From HGM13006 sp963650135 (GTDB lineage Bacteria > Bacillota > Clostridia > Oscillospirales > Oscillospiraceae), in contig CAVJLG010000032.1 in the NCBI GenBank assembly GCA_963650135.1, positions 1 through 64,000 of the forward strand: a DNA stretch of 64,000 bases, given 5' to 3'. The notes under the pieces were generated by a model that made no database searches, had not been told where the DNA came from, and saw only the letters and a list, made by a program, of their open reading frames with translations. The translations under genes and the position numbers were made by a program. Positions 16,003-24,452 of the stretch are shown one piece after another (position 1 is the first letter of the stretch; every line of letters starts with the position of its first letter).

Positions 16003-16371
16003 ATGGGGCTATTTGGTAAGCTGAAAGGAAAACAAGAAACGATAGATTGGAGCAATGCATATATCGCTGCTCCTAAATTCTACAGGAAACCAGACGGTAC
16101 ACCTTTTGGCGCGATTGCGCTAACAGAGGGGACAGAAACAGTTTTGCCTAAATTCCCACAGGATGAATATCGGATAGACAATCAAGTAATATCCGAATGG
16201 AAATTAGTGCTTGTCAGTACCACAAAAGGCACAATAATCGGAGATGCAGATTACTTCGTAGCATTAAGGCGTGTTGAAAAATATGCGCTTGCTTCAAAGA
16301 AAGATAGCATTTTGATAAAAGGGCTTTCATTAAGCGAATTAGAGCGTTTAGGGGATAAAGGCTCTAACTAA
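16003..16371 (+). CDS. hypothetical protein, 122 aa
   Basis: The start at 16003 follows a strong AAGGAGG. The protein begins 'MGLFGKLKGKQETIDWSNAY' and has an alternating strand/helix pattern with 'EWKLVLVSTTKGTIIGDADY'. I do not recognise the family. Its base composition is markedly AT-richer than the neighbours, as for the genes in the first kilobase of the window, suggesting recent acquisition. No partner gene lies close by. Confidence 0.6.
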   Translation: MGLFGKLKGKQETIDWSNAYIAAPKFYRKPDGTPFGAIALTEGTETVLPKFPQDEYRIDNQVISEWKLVLVSTTKGTIIGDADYFVALRRVEKYALASKKDSILIKGLSLSELERLGDKGSN

Positions 16372-16503
16372 ATTCCAGCTAAGCGGCTATTAGCAAAGGC
16401 CGTGCAAAATGACGGCGTGCAAGCAGCACAGTAACCTAATTTCCCTGCGAAAAGGCTCCGGCTGAATCATAACCGCTTCCCCAACGCTTCCCCTCTAACC
16501 GCC

Positions 16504-16540
16504 AAATTACCGCCGAGGCCTCACGCCCCGGCGGTAATTT
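16504..16540. terminator. bidirectional terminator
   Basis: AAATTACCGCCG (16504-16515) pairs with CGGCGGTAATTT (16529-16540), followed by TCTAACTTCT. It separates the + strand 122-aa gene from the convergent OYE operon. Confidence 0.75.
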
Positions 16541-16555
16541 TCTAACTTCTCATTC

Positions 16556-18562
16556 TTAAATCTGCATCGCTGCGGAAAACGCGCTGCGGGTGCAGGTATG
16601 GATATTCCCCACCTGATTGCAATCGCCAATGGCAAAGAATTGCGGCGCGCTGGCTGCAAAGGCCATTGCCTGGGTCTGCAAGGGCTGCATACCGCCGCAG
16701 ACCACCACGCTGTCCCCTGTTACCGTATGCGCCAAGCCATTTTGGTCCTCATAGGTGACAGATCCAGCGTCCATGGCCACGGTTTTCGCATGACAGATGG
16801 CCTGAAGTCCGGCCTCGCGGATTGCAATTTCCAGGCTGCCATAGTAATGGGAGTTCTGTGCATCCGTTGCAAGCCGCTCCCGGCGGGTGAGAATCGTGAC
16901 CTGATGGCCCTGGCGTGCCAAATAGATCGCCGCCTCAGTGCCAGTCTCCGATCCGCCCACCACAATTACATGATGGCCCAGCTTGTCGTGATTGCCGAAT
17001 ACCTCGCTGGCGGGCATAATCGCAGGGTTCTCCGCCCCAGGCACGCTCGGGCGTTTTGGCGCCGCTCCTACTGCGGCAATCACTGCGTCGAATTCTCCCT
17101 GGGCAATGCCCTCGGCGGTAGCTGCCGTGCCAAGGTGTACCGTAACCCCCTGCTTCTCCAGCTGCATGGCCAAGTAGTTCTTATACCGTTTCACTGGCCA
17201 CTTAAAGTCCGCAAAATCCGCATGGTGCATCTGTCCGCCCAGATAGCTTTCCTTTTCATAAAGTGTGACGCTGTGGCCCCGCTTCCGGCATTCCAGCGCC
17301 GCCCACATTCCTGCAGGGCCGCCGCCGATGACCGCGACCTTTTTCGGCGTGGATTCCATGGGGAACATTCGCTCGATCTTATGCTCCAGCCCCATCTGCG
17401 GATTGACATAGCACTTTACATTATCCCGGCAATGGCAGCGATTGCAGCGAAGACAGGGTACCACGTCTTCCCCGTTCCCCGCCTGGGCCTTCCGCACATA
17501 ATCCGGGTCACAGATAAAGGCGCGGGCCACTGCCGCCATATCCATCCAGCCCTTGCGAATGTACCGCTCGATCTCGTCCAGGTCCTGGAAGCCGCCGTTT
17601 GGCGCCGTAACAATCGATACCTCTGCTTCCTTCAATGCTCTCGAATACCGCAGGGTCAGGGGTTCCTCCCCCTCCTGGGAGTTAAAGCAGGTCGGATGCG
17701 CCAAATCCATGTCCGGCGCCCGGAGCTGGAGCACATCCACCAGCCCCTCCCATTCCTTGGCGTAGCCCACAAAGTCCTCCAGGGTATAGCCCCCGATCTC
17801 CTCGCCGGACACCTGGGCCTCAATGACAAAGTTCTCGCCGCAGAGCTCCTTGACCCGGCGGAAAATTGCCTTTGTCAGCGCCGTTTTCTCCCCAAATCGG
17901 TCCGTGCGCTGATTGTGGATGGGGGACAGGGACTTTGCCATCAGGGAATTTCCGTAGGACATATAGAAGCAGGCCATGTCAAAGCCCAGCTGATAAAAGG
18001 CATAAGCCCGCTGGGCCATGAGCTCCACCAAATGCTCCAGCTCTTCCGTGGAGGCGATATGCGTCTTCACCGGAGGGCCCATGGGGCGCACCCCTGCCGG
18101 TGGCTCCGACAGCGTAAGATTCCGGGGCTCGATGCCCATCATAGAAGCGGAAGCCAGGGAGCCATAGAGATGAATCTCGTCTGTCATGTGGGAATAGTAC
18201 AGCTTGCAGCCCCGGGTTTCGATCTCCAGATTCCCCATGCCGGGGCCCGCAAAGGAGCCAACGCCCCAGGTGTCCTTTCCGCCCGGTCCGCCCGGTCCGC
18301 CCGGTCCACCTGGTCCGCCGCCTGGGCCAAAATCATCGTCCTGGCCAAAGAAGGGGTCCTTCTTCCAGTCGGCTCCCTGGCAGGTCACCACGGCAGCGCC
18401 GTTTCTTGCCAGCTGGGACATATGGGAGATCATGCCCTCTCCCGGGTAATTCTCATCGCCCTGGAATGCGCCGGAAACGCACCGGGTCACCAGGAATCGG
18501 TTCTTCAGAAGTCTTCCGCCCACCTGGATCGGCGAAAGGGTATGTTGATATTTCAGTGTCAT
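16556..18562 (-). CDS. OYE-type iron-sulfur flavoprotein with Gly-Pro-rich loop
   Basis: This 668-residue protein has the usual FMN barrel, iron-sulfur, FAD (VIGGGPAGMWAA) and NAD(P) (VVGGSETGTEAA) modules. Two oddities stand out. First, a (GGP)n tract at about 79-95 is inserted in an early barrel loop. Second, the last two cluster cysteines are only seven residues apart (C370, C373, C376, C384; an additional C378 is present), against 12 in the OYE at 1998-3968. The active-site loop FYMSYGNS (Y200, Y203, S206) lacks the usual catalytic His and Tyr. It is the last gene of a five-gene leftward operon, 12 bases after the SBP gene, with GAGGTATA as ribosome binding site. Confidence 0.92.
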   Translation of the reverse strand: MTLKYQHTLSPIQVGGRLLKNRFLVTRCVSGAFQGDENYPGEGMISHMSQLARNGAAVVTCQGADWKKDPFFGQDDDFGPGGGPGGPGGPGGPGGKDTWGVGSFAGPGMGNLEIETRGCKLYYSHMTDEIHLYGSLASASMMGIEPRNLTLSEPPAGVRPMGPPVKTHIASTEELEHLVELMAQRAYAFYQLGFDMACFYMSYGNSLMAKSLSPIHNQRTDRFGEKTALTKAIFRRVKELCGENFVIEAQVSGEEIGGYTLEDFVGYAKEWEGLVDVLQLRAPDMDLAHPTCFNSQEGEEPLTLRYSRALKEAEVSIVTAPNGGFQDLDEIERYIRKGWMDMAAVARAFICDPDYVRKAQAGNGEDVVPCLRCNRCHCRDNVKCYVNPQMGLEHKIERMFPMESTPKKVAVIGGGPAGMWAALECRKRGHSVTLYEKESYLGGQMHHADFADFKWPVKRYKNYLAMQLEKQGVTVHLGTAATAEGIAQGEFDAVIAAVGAAPKRPSVPGAENPAIMPASEVFGNHDKLGHHVIVVGGSETGTEAAIYLARQGHQVTILTRRERLATDAQNSHYYGSLEIAIREAGLQAICHAKTVAMDAGSVTYEDQNGLAHTVTGDSVVVCGGMQPLQTQAMAFAASAPQFFAIGDCNQVGNIHTCTRSAFSAAMQI

Positions 18563-18574
18563 AGATATACCTCA

Positions 18575-20293
18575 TTATCTGGCCAGATAGCGGTCATAGG
18601 CGCTCTGATAGACCCGGATGCAGTCCTGCATACCAAAACCGTCCAGCGTAGCCTGGTAGGTCTGGAAGCTTTCGTCGGTCAGGGGCTCTGCACCGGTGAT
18701 ATACTTCAGCGTCATTTCCTCCACATAAGTGTCCACGTCGCCAATCTTCGCCCCGTAGACCGCGCTCTCTTCTGCATTCAGCGCCGCATAGGAGGGATAG
18801 ACGTTCGCACCGTCGGAGTTCTCCAGCCAGTTCTTCCGCGCCTGGAGCTGGACCTCAGAGTAGTTGGAGTCGGTCTTTTCGTTGAGCACATAGTAGCCGC
18901 CGCCGTTGAATTCGCAGTAAACGGAGATGGCAATGTCAAAGGCCATATCCGGGTTGTTGGTTACAAGATCCGTAAACTGGGGCTTTCCGTCCACCATTTC
19001 ATAGCTCTCTCCCTCGATGCCATAGTTGGCAAGCAGGGTGCCCTCGTCGGTATACCAGTAGTTGCACCATGCCATAGCCAGCTCCAGATCCTTGCAGTTG
19101 GTGGAAATAAAGTTGCCGCTGTTGACGCTGACCCGGCTAAAGGCCGTGCAGAAATGGGTGGTTTCTCCCTTTTCCTTTGTCAGGATCGGCATGCCGGTGA
19201 TGGCAAAGTTGGGGTCCGTGGCGGTTTCAGGGGTGTAAGAGGTCATCTCATTGAGAGAGTTAAACCATACGCCCACCTGGTTATTGGTAACCAGGCTGCT
19301 GTCCGGAAACTGCAGCTGATTCTGCTGGGCAGCGAAATCGGCATACAGCAGGCCGTTTTCATACCAGCGGTTCATCATGGTCAGATAGTCGAAGTAGCCC
19401 TTCTCATAGAAGCCGTACTTCACCTGTCCGTCCTCCACATAGAAGCCGGGATACACGCCATAGCCCGCCGTCATCTCTACCACATAGCCCGCAGGATTGC
19501 TCCAGTAGGGAGAGGGAATGTTCAGCTCATCCTTGAACGCCGTCAGCGCATCCTCCAGCTCGTCATAGGTGGTGGGCATATCCTTGCCCACAGCATCCAG
19601 GAAATCGGTGCGGATGATCTGGCCGCCATTGACGGAGACGTTTTCATTGCCAATGCTGGCAAAAGCGGGCACATAGCCGGCATCCGTGTGGACCGCCAGA
19701 TTTACCTCTTCGTCCGTCAGAATATAATTCGTGTAGTCAGGCGCATACTCCTCCAGATAGGGGGCCAGATCCGTAATGATCTCGTCCTCTACCGCGCCCT
19801 CAATGGAGCCGGAATAGTTGCTGCCAAAGGAATAAATAATATCCGTATAGTCCCCGGAGGCGACCATCAGCTGGAACTGTTCATTGGCGTTAACCAGGGA
19901 GTAGCCCACTACCTTGATGTTTACGCCCACGGCCTTGTTGATGGCCTGGTAGATTTCCTTATTGGAAACGTCGTCGAGAAAGTTGGGTACAAAGGGCGGA
20001 TAGGCATACCAGTAGGTCAGTGTGGTGCTGCCGTCAGAGACAGGATAGCTCAGCGGCGCCAGGGTTTCCGGCTCTTCTGCAGCAGACGCCTCCAGCGTGC
20101 TTTCCTCTTCTGCCGAGGGGGCCGCTTCCACCGTCTGCTGCGGTGCTTCGGTCTGTTTGGAAATCTCGGGCGTGGTCGTCTCCTGCGCCTCCGATGCGCT
20201 CTTTGCCTCAGAGGCCGAAGTACCGCCTCCGCCGCAGGCCGCCATGGTCAGCAGCATGCACATTGCCAGCAACACAGATAACAATCGTTTCAT
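18575..20293 (-). CDS. extracellular solute-binding lipoprotein (family 1)
   Basis: The 572-residue product has a lipoprotein signal (MKRLLSVLLAMCMLLTMAAC), a low-complexity Ser/Glu/Ala linker (about 22-70) and a family 1 binding domain ('TLTYWYAYPPFVPNFLDD', 'LMVASGDYTDIIYSFG', 'LANYGIEGESYEMVDGKPQF') ending 'IRVYQSAYDRYLAR'. GGAGGAA precedes the ATG. It lies in an operon between the three NTF2-like genes and the OYE gene, but no permease or ATPase partner is present. Its likely job is capture or delivery of the pathway substrate at the cell surface. Confidence 0.92.
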   Translation of the reverse strand: MKRLLSVLLAMCMLLTMAACGGGGTSASEAKSASEAQETTTPEISKQTEAPQQTVEAAPSAEEESTLEASAAEEPETLAPLSYPVSDGSTTLTYWYAYPPFVPNFLDDVSNKEIYQAINKAVGVNIKVVGYSLVNANEQFQLMVASGDYTDIIYSFGSNYSGSIEGAVEDEIITDLAPYLEEYAPDYTNYILTDEEVNLAVHTDAGYVPAFASIGNENVSVNGGQIIRTDFLDAVGKDMPTTYDELEDALTAFKDELNIPSPYWSNPAGYVVEMTAGYGVYPGFYVEDGQVKYGFYEKGYFDYLTMMNRWYENGLLYADFAAQQNQLQFPDSSLVTNNQVGVWFNSLNEMTSYTPETATDPNFAITGMPILTKEKGETTHFCTAFSRVSVNSGNFISTNCKDLELAMAWCNYWYTDEGTLLANYGIEGESYEMVDGKPQFTDLVTNNPDMAFDIAISVYCEFNGGGYYVLNEKTDSNYSEVQLQARKNWLENSDGANVYPSYAALNAEESAVYGAKIGDVDTYVEEMTLKYITGAEPLTDESFQTYQATLDGFGMQDCIRVYQSAYDRYLAR

Positions 20294-20313
20294 TTCAATT
20301 CCTCCATTTCTTC

Positions 20314-21210
20314 TTACAATCGGACGCCGCCCTTTACGATGGATTTCAGAGCGGAATACCGTTTTGTGATATCGTTATGCCCCGGTGCATAGGAATTCTC
20401 GTCGTCCAGGGTCTTGTAGGGCTCCGGCCATGGCACCGTGTTCTGGACCGTCTGGGTCATGGATGCGTTGTTATGCAGGGGGCCGGGGTCTGCGCAGGGC
20501 GGGCCGCCCAAGGGTCCTCTGGGCTTCACCGGACGGTAGCCGCCGGGTGCGCCGCCCTGTCCCTCGCCGCCCGGACCTGGGGCCTCCTTCTTCTCCTCCT
20601 GGGGCGGAGGGCCGAAGTGCGGTCTGGGATGGAGCGCTTCATCATACATTCTCTGGCCCCAGTTGGCGGTGCCATACTCCGAGCCGATATCCGGGCACAC
20701 ATGCTCGTGGAAGTAGTACCACTTGCCGTCGGTTTCGTCATAAGCAAAGTCCGATCCATACCGTTCCCACAGGAAGCCGCCGTTCCGAACCTTGTTGGGG
20801 CTCATACGGGCCATCATCGTGCCGGGCGTCAGATAGCAGCTCCGGCCGGTCTTCCCGTTCTCGGCCACCTCAATCACCCCGGAGGCCAGGCAGTGGAGCG
20901 CCGTACAGCCCACGCTTCTGGCGTCGAAATAGGACGCGCCGGGATAGTTGAGGATGTGGTTGCAGTACCGCTCATAGTACCCCTCCTCGGGATTGATGAC
21001 AGAGCCGAACCATACCTGGTCCCAGCCCACCATTCGTCCGAAGAAATGGGCCCATGTCACATCCTCGCCCCGATACCAAATGGCGTCCCACTCCTCCTTG
21101 GAGTAGCCCATGCCGTGGGTATAGGCGTGCCAGGCCTTGACCTGCTCGATCTCCTGGGCTCCGATGGCATTGTGGAGCCGCTCTTCAAAGGTTAGATTCT
21201 GATAGATCAT
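20314..21210 (-). CDS. SnoaL/NTF2-like protein with Gly-Pro-rich insert
   Basis: This 298-residue protein has an NTF2-fold domain (about 1-190) with 'HNAIGAQEIEQVKAWHAYTHG', 'YYERYCNHILNYPGASYFDAR' and 'WYYFHEHVCPDIGSEYGTANW'. A low-complexity insert follows at about 198-240, rich in Gly, Pro, Lys and Glu, and then the C-terminal signature 'PWPEPYKTLDDENSY' shared by the other NTF2-like proteins of the window. SnoaL-like enzymes catalyse dehydration, isomerisation or aldol chemistry on cyclic substrates; BaiE is a known bile-acid dehydratase of this fold. Third gene of the operon, with GGGGGAGA ahead of the ATG. Conserved His and Tyr near the strand ends could line the pocket. Confidence 0.8.
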   Translation of the reverse strand: MIYQNLTFEERLHNAIGAQEIEQVKAWHAYTHGMGYSKEEWDAIWYRGEDVTWAHFFGRMVGWDQVWFGSVINPEEGYYERYCNHILNYPGASYFDARSVGCTALHCLASGVIEVAENGKTGRSCYLTPGTMMARMSPNKVRNGGFLWERYGSDFAYDETDGKWYYFHEHVCPDIGSEYGTANWGQRMYDEALHPRPHFGPPPQEEKKEAPGPGGEGQGGAPGGYRPVKPRGPLGGPPCADPGPLHNNASMTQTVQNTVPWPEPYKTLDDENSYAPGHNDITKRYSALKSIVKGGVRL

Positions 21211-21222
21211 ACTGTCTCCCCC

Positions 21223-21990
21223 TTACTTGTACAGGCCGATCTTGTAGCAGGCGGGCTTGCCCTCTGCGGTATAGGCCTTGGCATTGTCGAAGGTATAATA
21301 GGGCCGGGGCAGCCGCTCCCATACATCCACCCAGCCATAGAGGGAATCATAGGCCACATCCCGAACGGTGGGATCGCCGCAGGCCCGCTCTACCACATCC
21401 GCGCCCCAGGGCGCTTCCGGATCCAGGTCGCCATAGTTCTTTCCGGCAGGGATGATGTGATCGTAGGTGATGAGCATATGCCAGATTTTCCAGTCCTCTC
21501 CCTCCCGAATCAGATCCGCAAAGATCTTAGCGAAGGTAAAGTTGCTGTCCGATGTGCCGTCGGGATTCCCCACACAGTAAAGGCCGCAGTCATAGCCGAT
21601 ATACTTGGCGGTTTTTCCGTCCCCAGAAAGCTCAATATAGGGGGTGTTGCGGGTATGGACAAAGGATGCACCATAGCCCAGGTTCCGCTCCGTAAGCTCC
21701 AGGCCCTTTGCCTCGTGCATGGCCCGAAGATTTTCAAAGCGTGCATCCCGGCAGTCGCTGACATAGTGCTTTATAATATTGTCCAGGCCCGTATAGTAGC
21801 CGTTGTTGTAGCCCAGAGAGGCGGTTTTGCGGTTCTCGTCGGAGGCCACCCACAGCTCGGTAATAGCGCGTCGGCGCTCATCGTTGGCGGTATAATAGGC
21901 GCTCCGGCTCATAAGATCCTTGATTTCTTCCTTATCCCAAAGCCGCCAAACCTGCTCCTCCGGGGTTAAATGCAGTTCCATTTCTGTCAT
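21223..21990 (-). CDS. SnoaL/BaiE-like NTF2-fold protein
   Basis: The start at 21990 fits GGAGGTGG; an in-frame ATG at 22008 overlaps the preceding gene. The 255-residue protein opens with the helix pair typical of BaiE-type dehydratases ('EEQVWRLWDKEEIKDLMSRS'), contains 'LGYNNGYYTGLDNIIKHYV', 'PYIELSGDGKTAKYIGYDCG' and 'REGEDWKIWHMLITYDHIIP', and ends with a variant of the 'PxPYxxF' tail (RLPRPYYTFDNAKAY). The middle segment 'GDGKTAKYIGYDCG' occupies the place where other paralogs read 'EDGKTAQGIWM', so these proteins share one ancestor. Probably acts as dehydratase, isomerase or binding protein on the OYE substrate. Confidence 0.82.
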   Translation of the reverse strand: MTEMELHLTPEEQVWRLWDKEEIKDLMSRSAYYTANDERRRAITELWVASDENRKTASLGYNNGYYTGLDNIIKHYVSDCRDARFENLRAMHEAKGLELTERNLGYGASFVHTRNTPYIELSGDGKTAKYIGYDCGLYCVGNPDGTSDSNFTFAKIFADLIREGEDWKIWHMLITYDHIIPAGKNYGDLDPEAPWGADVVERACGDPTVRDVAYDSLYGWVDVWERLPRPYYTFDNAKAYTAEGKPACYKIGLYK

Positions 21991-22004
21991 GGTGTCCACC
22001 TCCA

Positions 22005-22733
22005 TCAAAGGCCATAGCTGAATGTCTCAGCAAAGGTTTTATAGGGCTCCGGCACCCTGGGTGACGGCGTAAAGGCCCGGCCCGCACTGTAGACCTTTCT
22101 CAGGCAGCAGGGCTTGTCCGGTGCAGGGAAAGACAGGCTGTCCATCTCTGCAAAGGCCGGGTCCACCGGCAGGGGCGCGGGGGTATCGGTTAAGTTGATG
22201 CCCTGCCGGCAGTCCACCTCATGCAGGTCCTGCATGTGCCAAATCTTCCATGCGCCGTCCTCCAGAATAAAGTCCACCGCCCAATAGCTAAAGTCCCAGA
22301 AGGAAACCGGTCCGGCGCTGGTGACCTTCTCCACCAGGCCCCGGACAATCCAGATTCCCTTTGCCGTCCGGAGATCATCCGCTACCTCGATCACAGGGGT
22401 ATCGATGGGGCGGTAGGAAATCTGCCCTACGCCAAAGCACTCCGCTTCTGTCTTTCCCTCCAGTTTTTCCGGAAACCATGCCCGGATCAGTCGGCTGGCC
22501 AGGGCAGTCTCCGCCGCAATGGCCCCATAATAGCCCTGAATCGACTCCGGTCCCACATAGTATCCATCATTGACGCCAAGACTCACATCCTCCCGGCTGC
22601 TCCAGAACTGCGGCAGTGCGCCCTCTTGCTTGATGCAGTAGCTCTGAGAGTATTTGCCCATGATGTTCTGGACCTCCCGGCGGATCTCCCATCGGGTCAG
22701 GAGCTGCTCCGCGGTAAAGTCTTTCTTTCGCAT
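22005..22733 (-). CDS. SnoaL/BaiE-like NTF2-fold protein, first gene of operon
   Basis: The start at 22733 (MRKKDFTAEQ) is set by AGGAGGGA; the upstream in-frame ATG has no such site. The 242-residue protein contains 'LTRWEIRREVQNIMGKYSQS', 'DVSLGVNDGYYVGPESIQGYY', 'DTPVIEVADDLRTAKGIWIVR', 'LEDGAWKIWHMQDLHEVDC' and ends at 'RVPEPYKTFAETFSYGL', the shared tail motif. It heads the operon NTF2-NTF2-NTF2-SBP-OYE and is divergent from an AraC gene. It overlaps or touches the next gene, implying coupled translation. Confidence 0.82.
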   Translation of the reverse strand: MRKKDFTAEQLLTRWEIRREVQNIMGKYSQSYCIKQEGALPQFWSSREDVSLGVNDGYYVGPESIQGYYGAIAAETALASRLIRAWFPEKLEGKTEAECFGVGQISYRPIDTPVIEVADDLRTAKGIWIVRGLVEKVTSAGPVSFWDFSYWAVDFILEDGAWKIWHMQDLHEVDCRQGINLTDTPAPLPVDPAFAEMDSLSFPAPDKPCCLRKVYSAGRAFTPSPRVPEPYKTFAETFSYGL

Positions 22734-22842
22734 GATATCCCTCCTAGTGTGCAGTATTGATACCATCTATTATATGTCTCGCGCCCTGGCGGAAGAAGAA
22801 CCACAATTGCGGATTTTCGTCCAGAATCTGACCTCCGAGCTC

Positions 22843-22871
22843 TTGCGGGACAGGCCAAAGGCCGGTATAAT
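22843..22871 (+). promoter_or_regulatory. sigma-70-type promoter for the AraC gene of locus C
   Basis: TTGCGG (22843-22848), 17 bases and TATAAT (22866-22871) lie 60 bases before the AraC start. On the opposite strand a TATAAT box (around 22771-22776) serves the NTF2/SBP/OYE operon but has no recognisable -35 box, as expected of an activator-dependent promoter. Confidence 0.6.
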
Positions 22872-22931
22872 ACAGATAGGGGCAATTTCACCCTGCAACA
22901 ATGCCCCAGGTATGAAACAGGAGGGTTCCCA

Positions 22932-24233
22932 ATGGATCAGATTGCGCACTGGAAGGAAGCATGCCGTCGCTTGGAAGAGGAAAACACCCGTCTCCGTCAG
23001 GAATGTCTCCGCAACCGCCGTCAGGAGCTGCTGGAGCATCTGCTCCGGGGGGAATTCAACTCCGCCCAGGAAATCGGCGCTGACCTAAACCGTGTGGGCG
23101 TTTCTCTGGAAAAGGACTCCTTCCTGGAGCTGTATGTCAATGTACTGACGCCCCCGCCTGTGCCTGAGGAGACTACCGACGCTGGCGCGAACTTCCGGAA
23201 CGTCTATGAAGACGGCATCTCCCAGCTGATCCGGCAGTATTATCCGGAGTCCTTTGTGGCTTCCCTGCGCCTGGGCACCGGAGTGGCCGCCATTTTACAG
23301 ACAGATCAATGCGCCAAGCCCCCAAAGCAATCCATGCACCTGCCCAAAGGCAACTTTATCGACAGCCTCAACCGCCGCGGGCTCCAGCTGGCGGATACCA
23401 TCTATGAGCGAGACGGACTGGAGGTCTTTGTGGCCATCAGCCGCCCGCATTCCGGCATTGCAGAGATCCCCGACGCCCATCAGGAGATTTTAGAGATCAA
23501 TCACTACCGGGCCATTATGGGCATTGACGTTCCCCTGCTGTGCTACCACGATTTTGAGCTGGCCGAAGACGACAGCGCCGGGCAGCTGCGGTTGGAGCAA
23601 AAATATCTATCCTGCGTAGAGCTGGGGGAATATGAGCAGGCCCGTCAGGTGCTGAAAACCATGATCGATCAGGAGTTCCGCCAGGCCATCCCTTCCCTGT
23701 TTTCCCTCCGGTATCGGCTGTCTGCCAAGCTGGGCCTGCTGCTTATCACGCTGGACAAATTTCAGACCCAGGAGCAGCCCGCTATTTTCGACGAGGTATT
23801 GGGGCTCCAAAAGGCACTGACCCAGGACGACCTGACTGTAGAAAAGCTCCGGGAAAAAATCGACCTGATTTTCGACCATATTGCCGCCTTCCTGGACCAG
23901 CAGCACTCCCCAAAGTGGCTGATGCCGCTCCTCCAATATGTAGAGGAGCACTACACCTGCTCAGAGCTCAATGTGGCCTCCATCTGCGATGTGTTCGGCC
24001 TGAGCCCATCCTACCTGACCCGAGAGGTAAAGCGCTGCACCGGCAATTCCCTGCTGGATCTGCTGCAAAAGAAGCGCCTGGATCGGGCCATCGAGTGGAT
24101 CAGCAGCGGCACCAGCATGGCCCGCGCCGCAGAGCTTAGCGGCTTTGGAGATACCCGTTCCATGCGCCGTGCCTTTCAGAAGTACGTCCATACCACACCC
24201 CAGCAATACCTGGAAACCCATCCTGCATCCTAA
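22932..24233 (+). CDS. AraC-family transcriptional regulator
   Basis: The 433-residue protein opens with a short coiled coil (about 1-35, 'HWKEACRRLEEENTRLRQ'), a middle domain without recognised family resembling the GGDEF-like or PucR-like region of large Clostridial AraC proteins, and a C-terminal double helix-turn-helix (about 330-430, 'LNVASICDVFGLSPSYLTRE' and 'MARAAELSGFGDTRSMRRAF'). It has CAGGAGGG before the ATG. It shares its architecture with the protein encoded at 29021-30334. No membrane segments, so it probably senses a cytoplasmic ligand and activates the divergent NTF2/SBP/OYE operon. Confidence 0.9.
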   Translation: MDQIAHWKEACRRLEEENTRLRQECLRNRRQELLEHLLRGEFNSAQEIGADLNRVGVSLEKDSFLELYVNVLTPPPVPEETTDAGANFRNVYEDGISQLIRQYYPESFVASLRLGTGVAAILQTDQCAKPPKQSMHLPKGNFIDSLNRRGLQLADTIYERDGLEVFVAISRPHSGIAEIPDAHQEILEINHYRAIMGIDVPLLCYHDFELAEDDSAGQLRLEQKYLSCVELGEYEQARQVLKTMIDQEFRQAIPSLFSLRYRLSAKLGLLLITLDKFQTQEQPAIFDEVLGLQKALTQDDLTVEKLREKIDLIFDHIAAFLDQQHSPKWLMPLLQYVEEHYTCSELNVASICDVFGLSPSYLTREVKRCTGNSLLDLLQKKRLDRAIEWISSGTSMARAAELSGFGDTRSMRRAFQKYVHTTPQQYLETHPAS

Positions 24234-24237
24234 AAGA

Positions 24238-24277
24238 AGTGCGTACCCCGATTATGGAGTACGCGCTTTTTCTCTGT
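24238..24277 (+). terminator. rho-independent terminator after the AraC gene
   Basis: GCGTAC (24241-24246) and GTACGC (24259-24264) form a hairpin followed by GCTTTTTCTCTGTTTT, just after the AraC stop codon. Confidence 0.65.
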
Positions 24278-24296
24278 TTTATAGCGTCTTTTAGGC

Positions 24297-24440
24297 ACTG
24301 TGAACCGCATGGAGTTGTGTGTCATAGGCCCTGGGCGTAATGCCCTCGTAGCGAGTGAAGGCGCTGTCCATGGCCCGGCGGCTGGCATAGCCCACCTGCT
24401 CTTGGATCTGCCCCAGCGGTACCCCCTGGGCAATCAGCTC
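24297..24440 (-). pseudogene. C-terminal remnant of an AraC-family regulator
   Basis: The minus strand from about 24440 to the TAA near 24297 reads 'GKELIAQGVPLGQIQEQVGY' then 'ASRRAMDSAFTRYEGITPRA' then 'YDTQLHAVHSA'. This is the second helix-turn-helix and end of an AraC protein. Everything upstream is missing: at about 24440-24450 the sequence switches to a solute-binding lipoprotein gene on the opposite strand. It is therefore a decapitated AraC gene, about 45 codons long, convergent with the intact AraC gene. Confidence 0.8.
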
Positions 24441-24452
24441 CTTGCCCTTGCC

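Noticed and set aside
18270..18330. Gly-Gly-Pro-coding repeats as a possible CRISPR or satellite array
   Set aside because: The repeats are 9 bases, continuous and in frame inside the OYE gene; they have no spacers and are better explained as a low-complexity protein loop.
16598..20281. Very long plus-strand frame of 1227 codons
   Set aside because: It is antisense to the OYE and SBP genes of locus C, with His/Arg-rich low-similarity translation; the minus-strand proteins have clear families, ribosome binding sites and operon spacing.
16556..22733. A canonical bile-acid-inducible (bai) operon
   Set aside because: There is no BaiB CoA ligase, BaiF CoA transferase, BaiA dehydrogenase or BaiG transporter; OYE and BaiE-like proteins are distant and have altered active-site loops.
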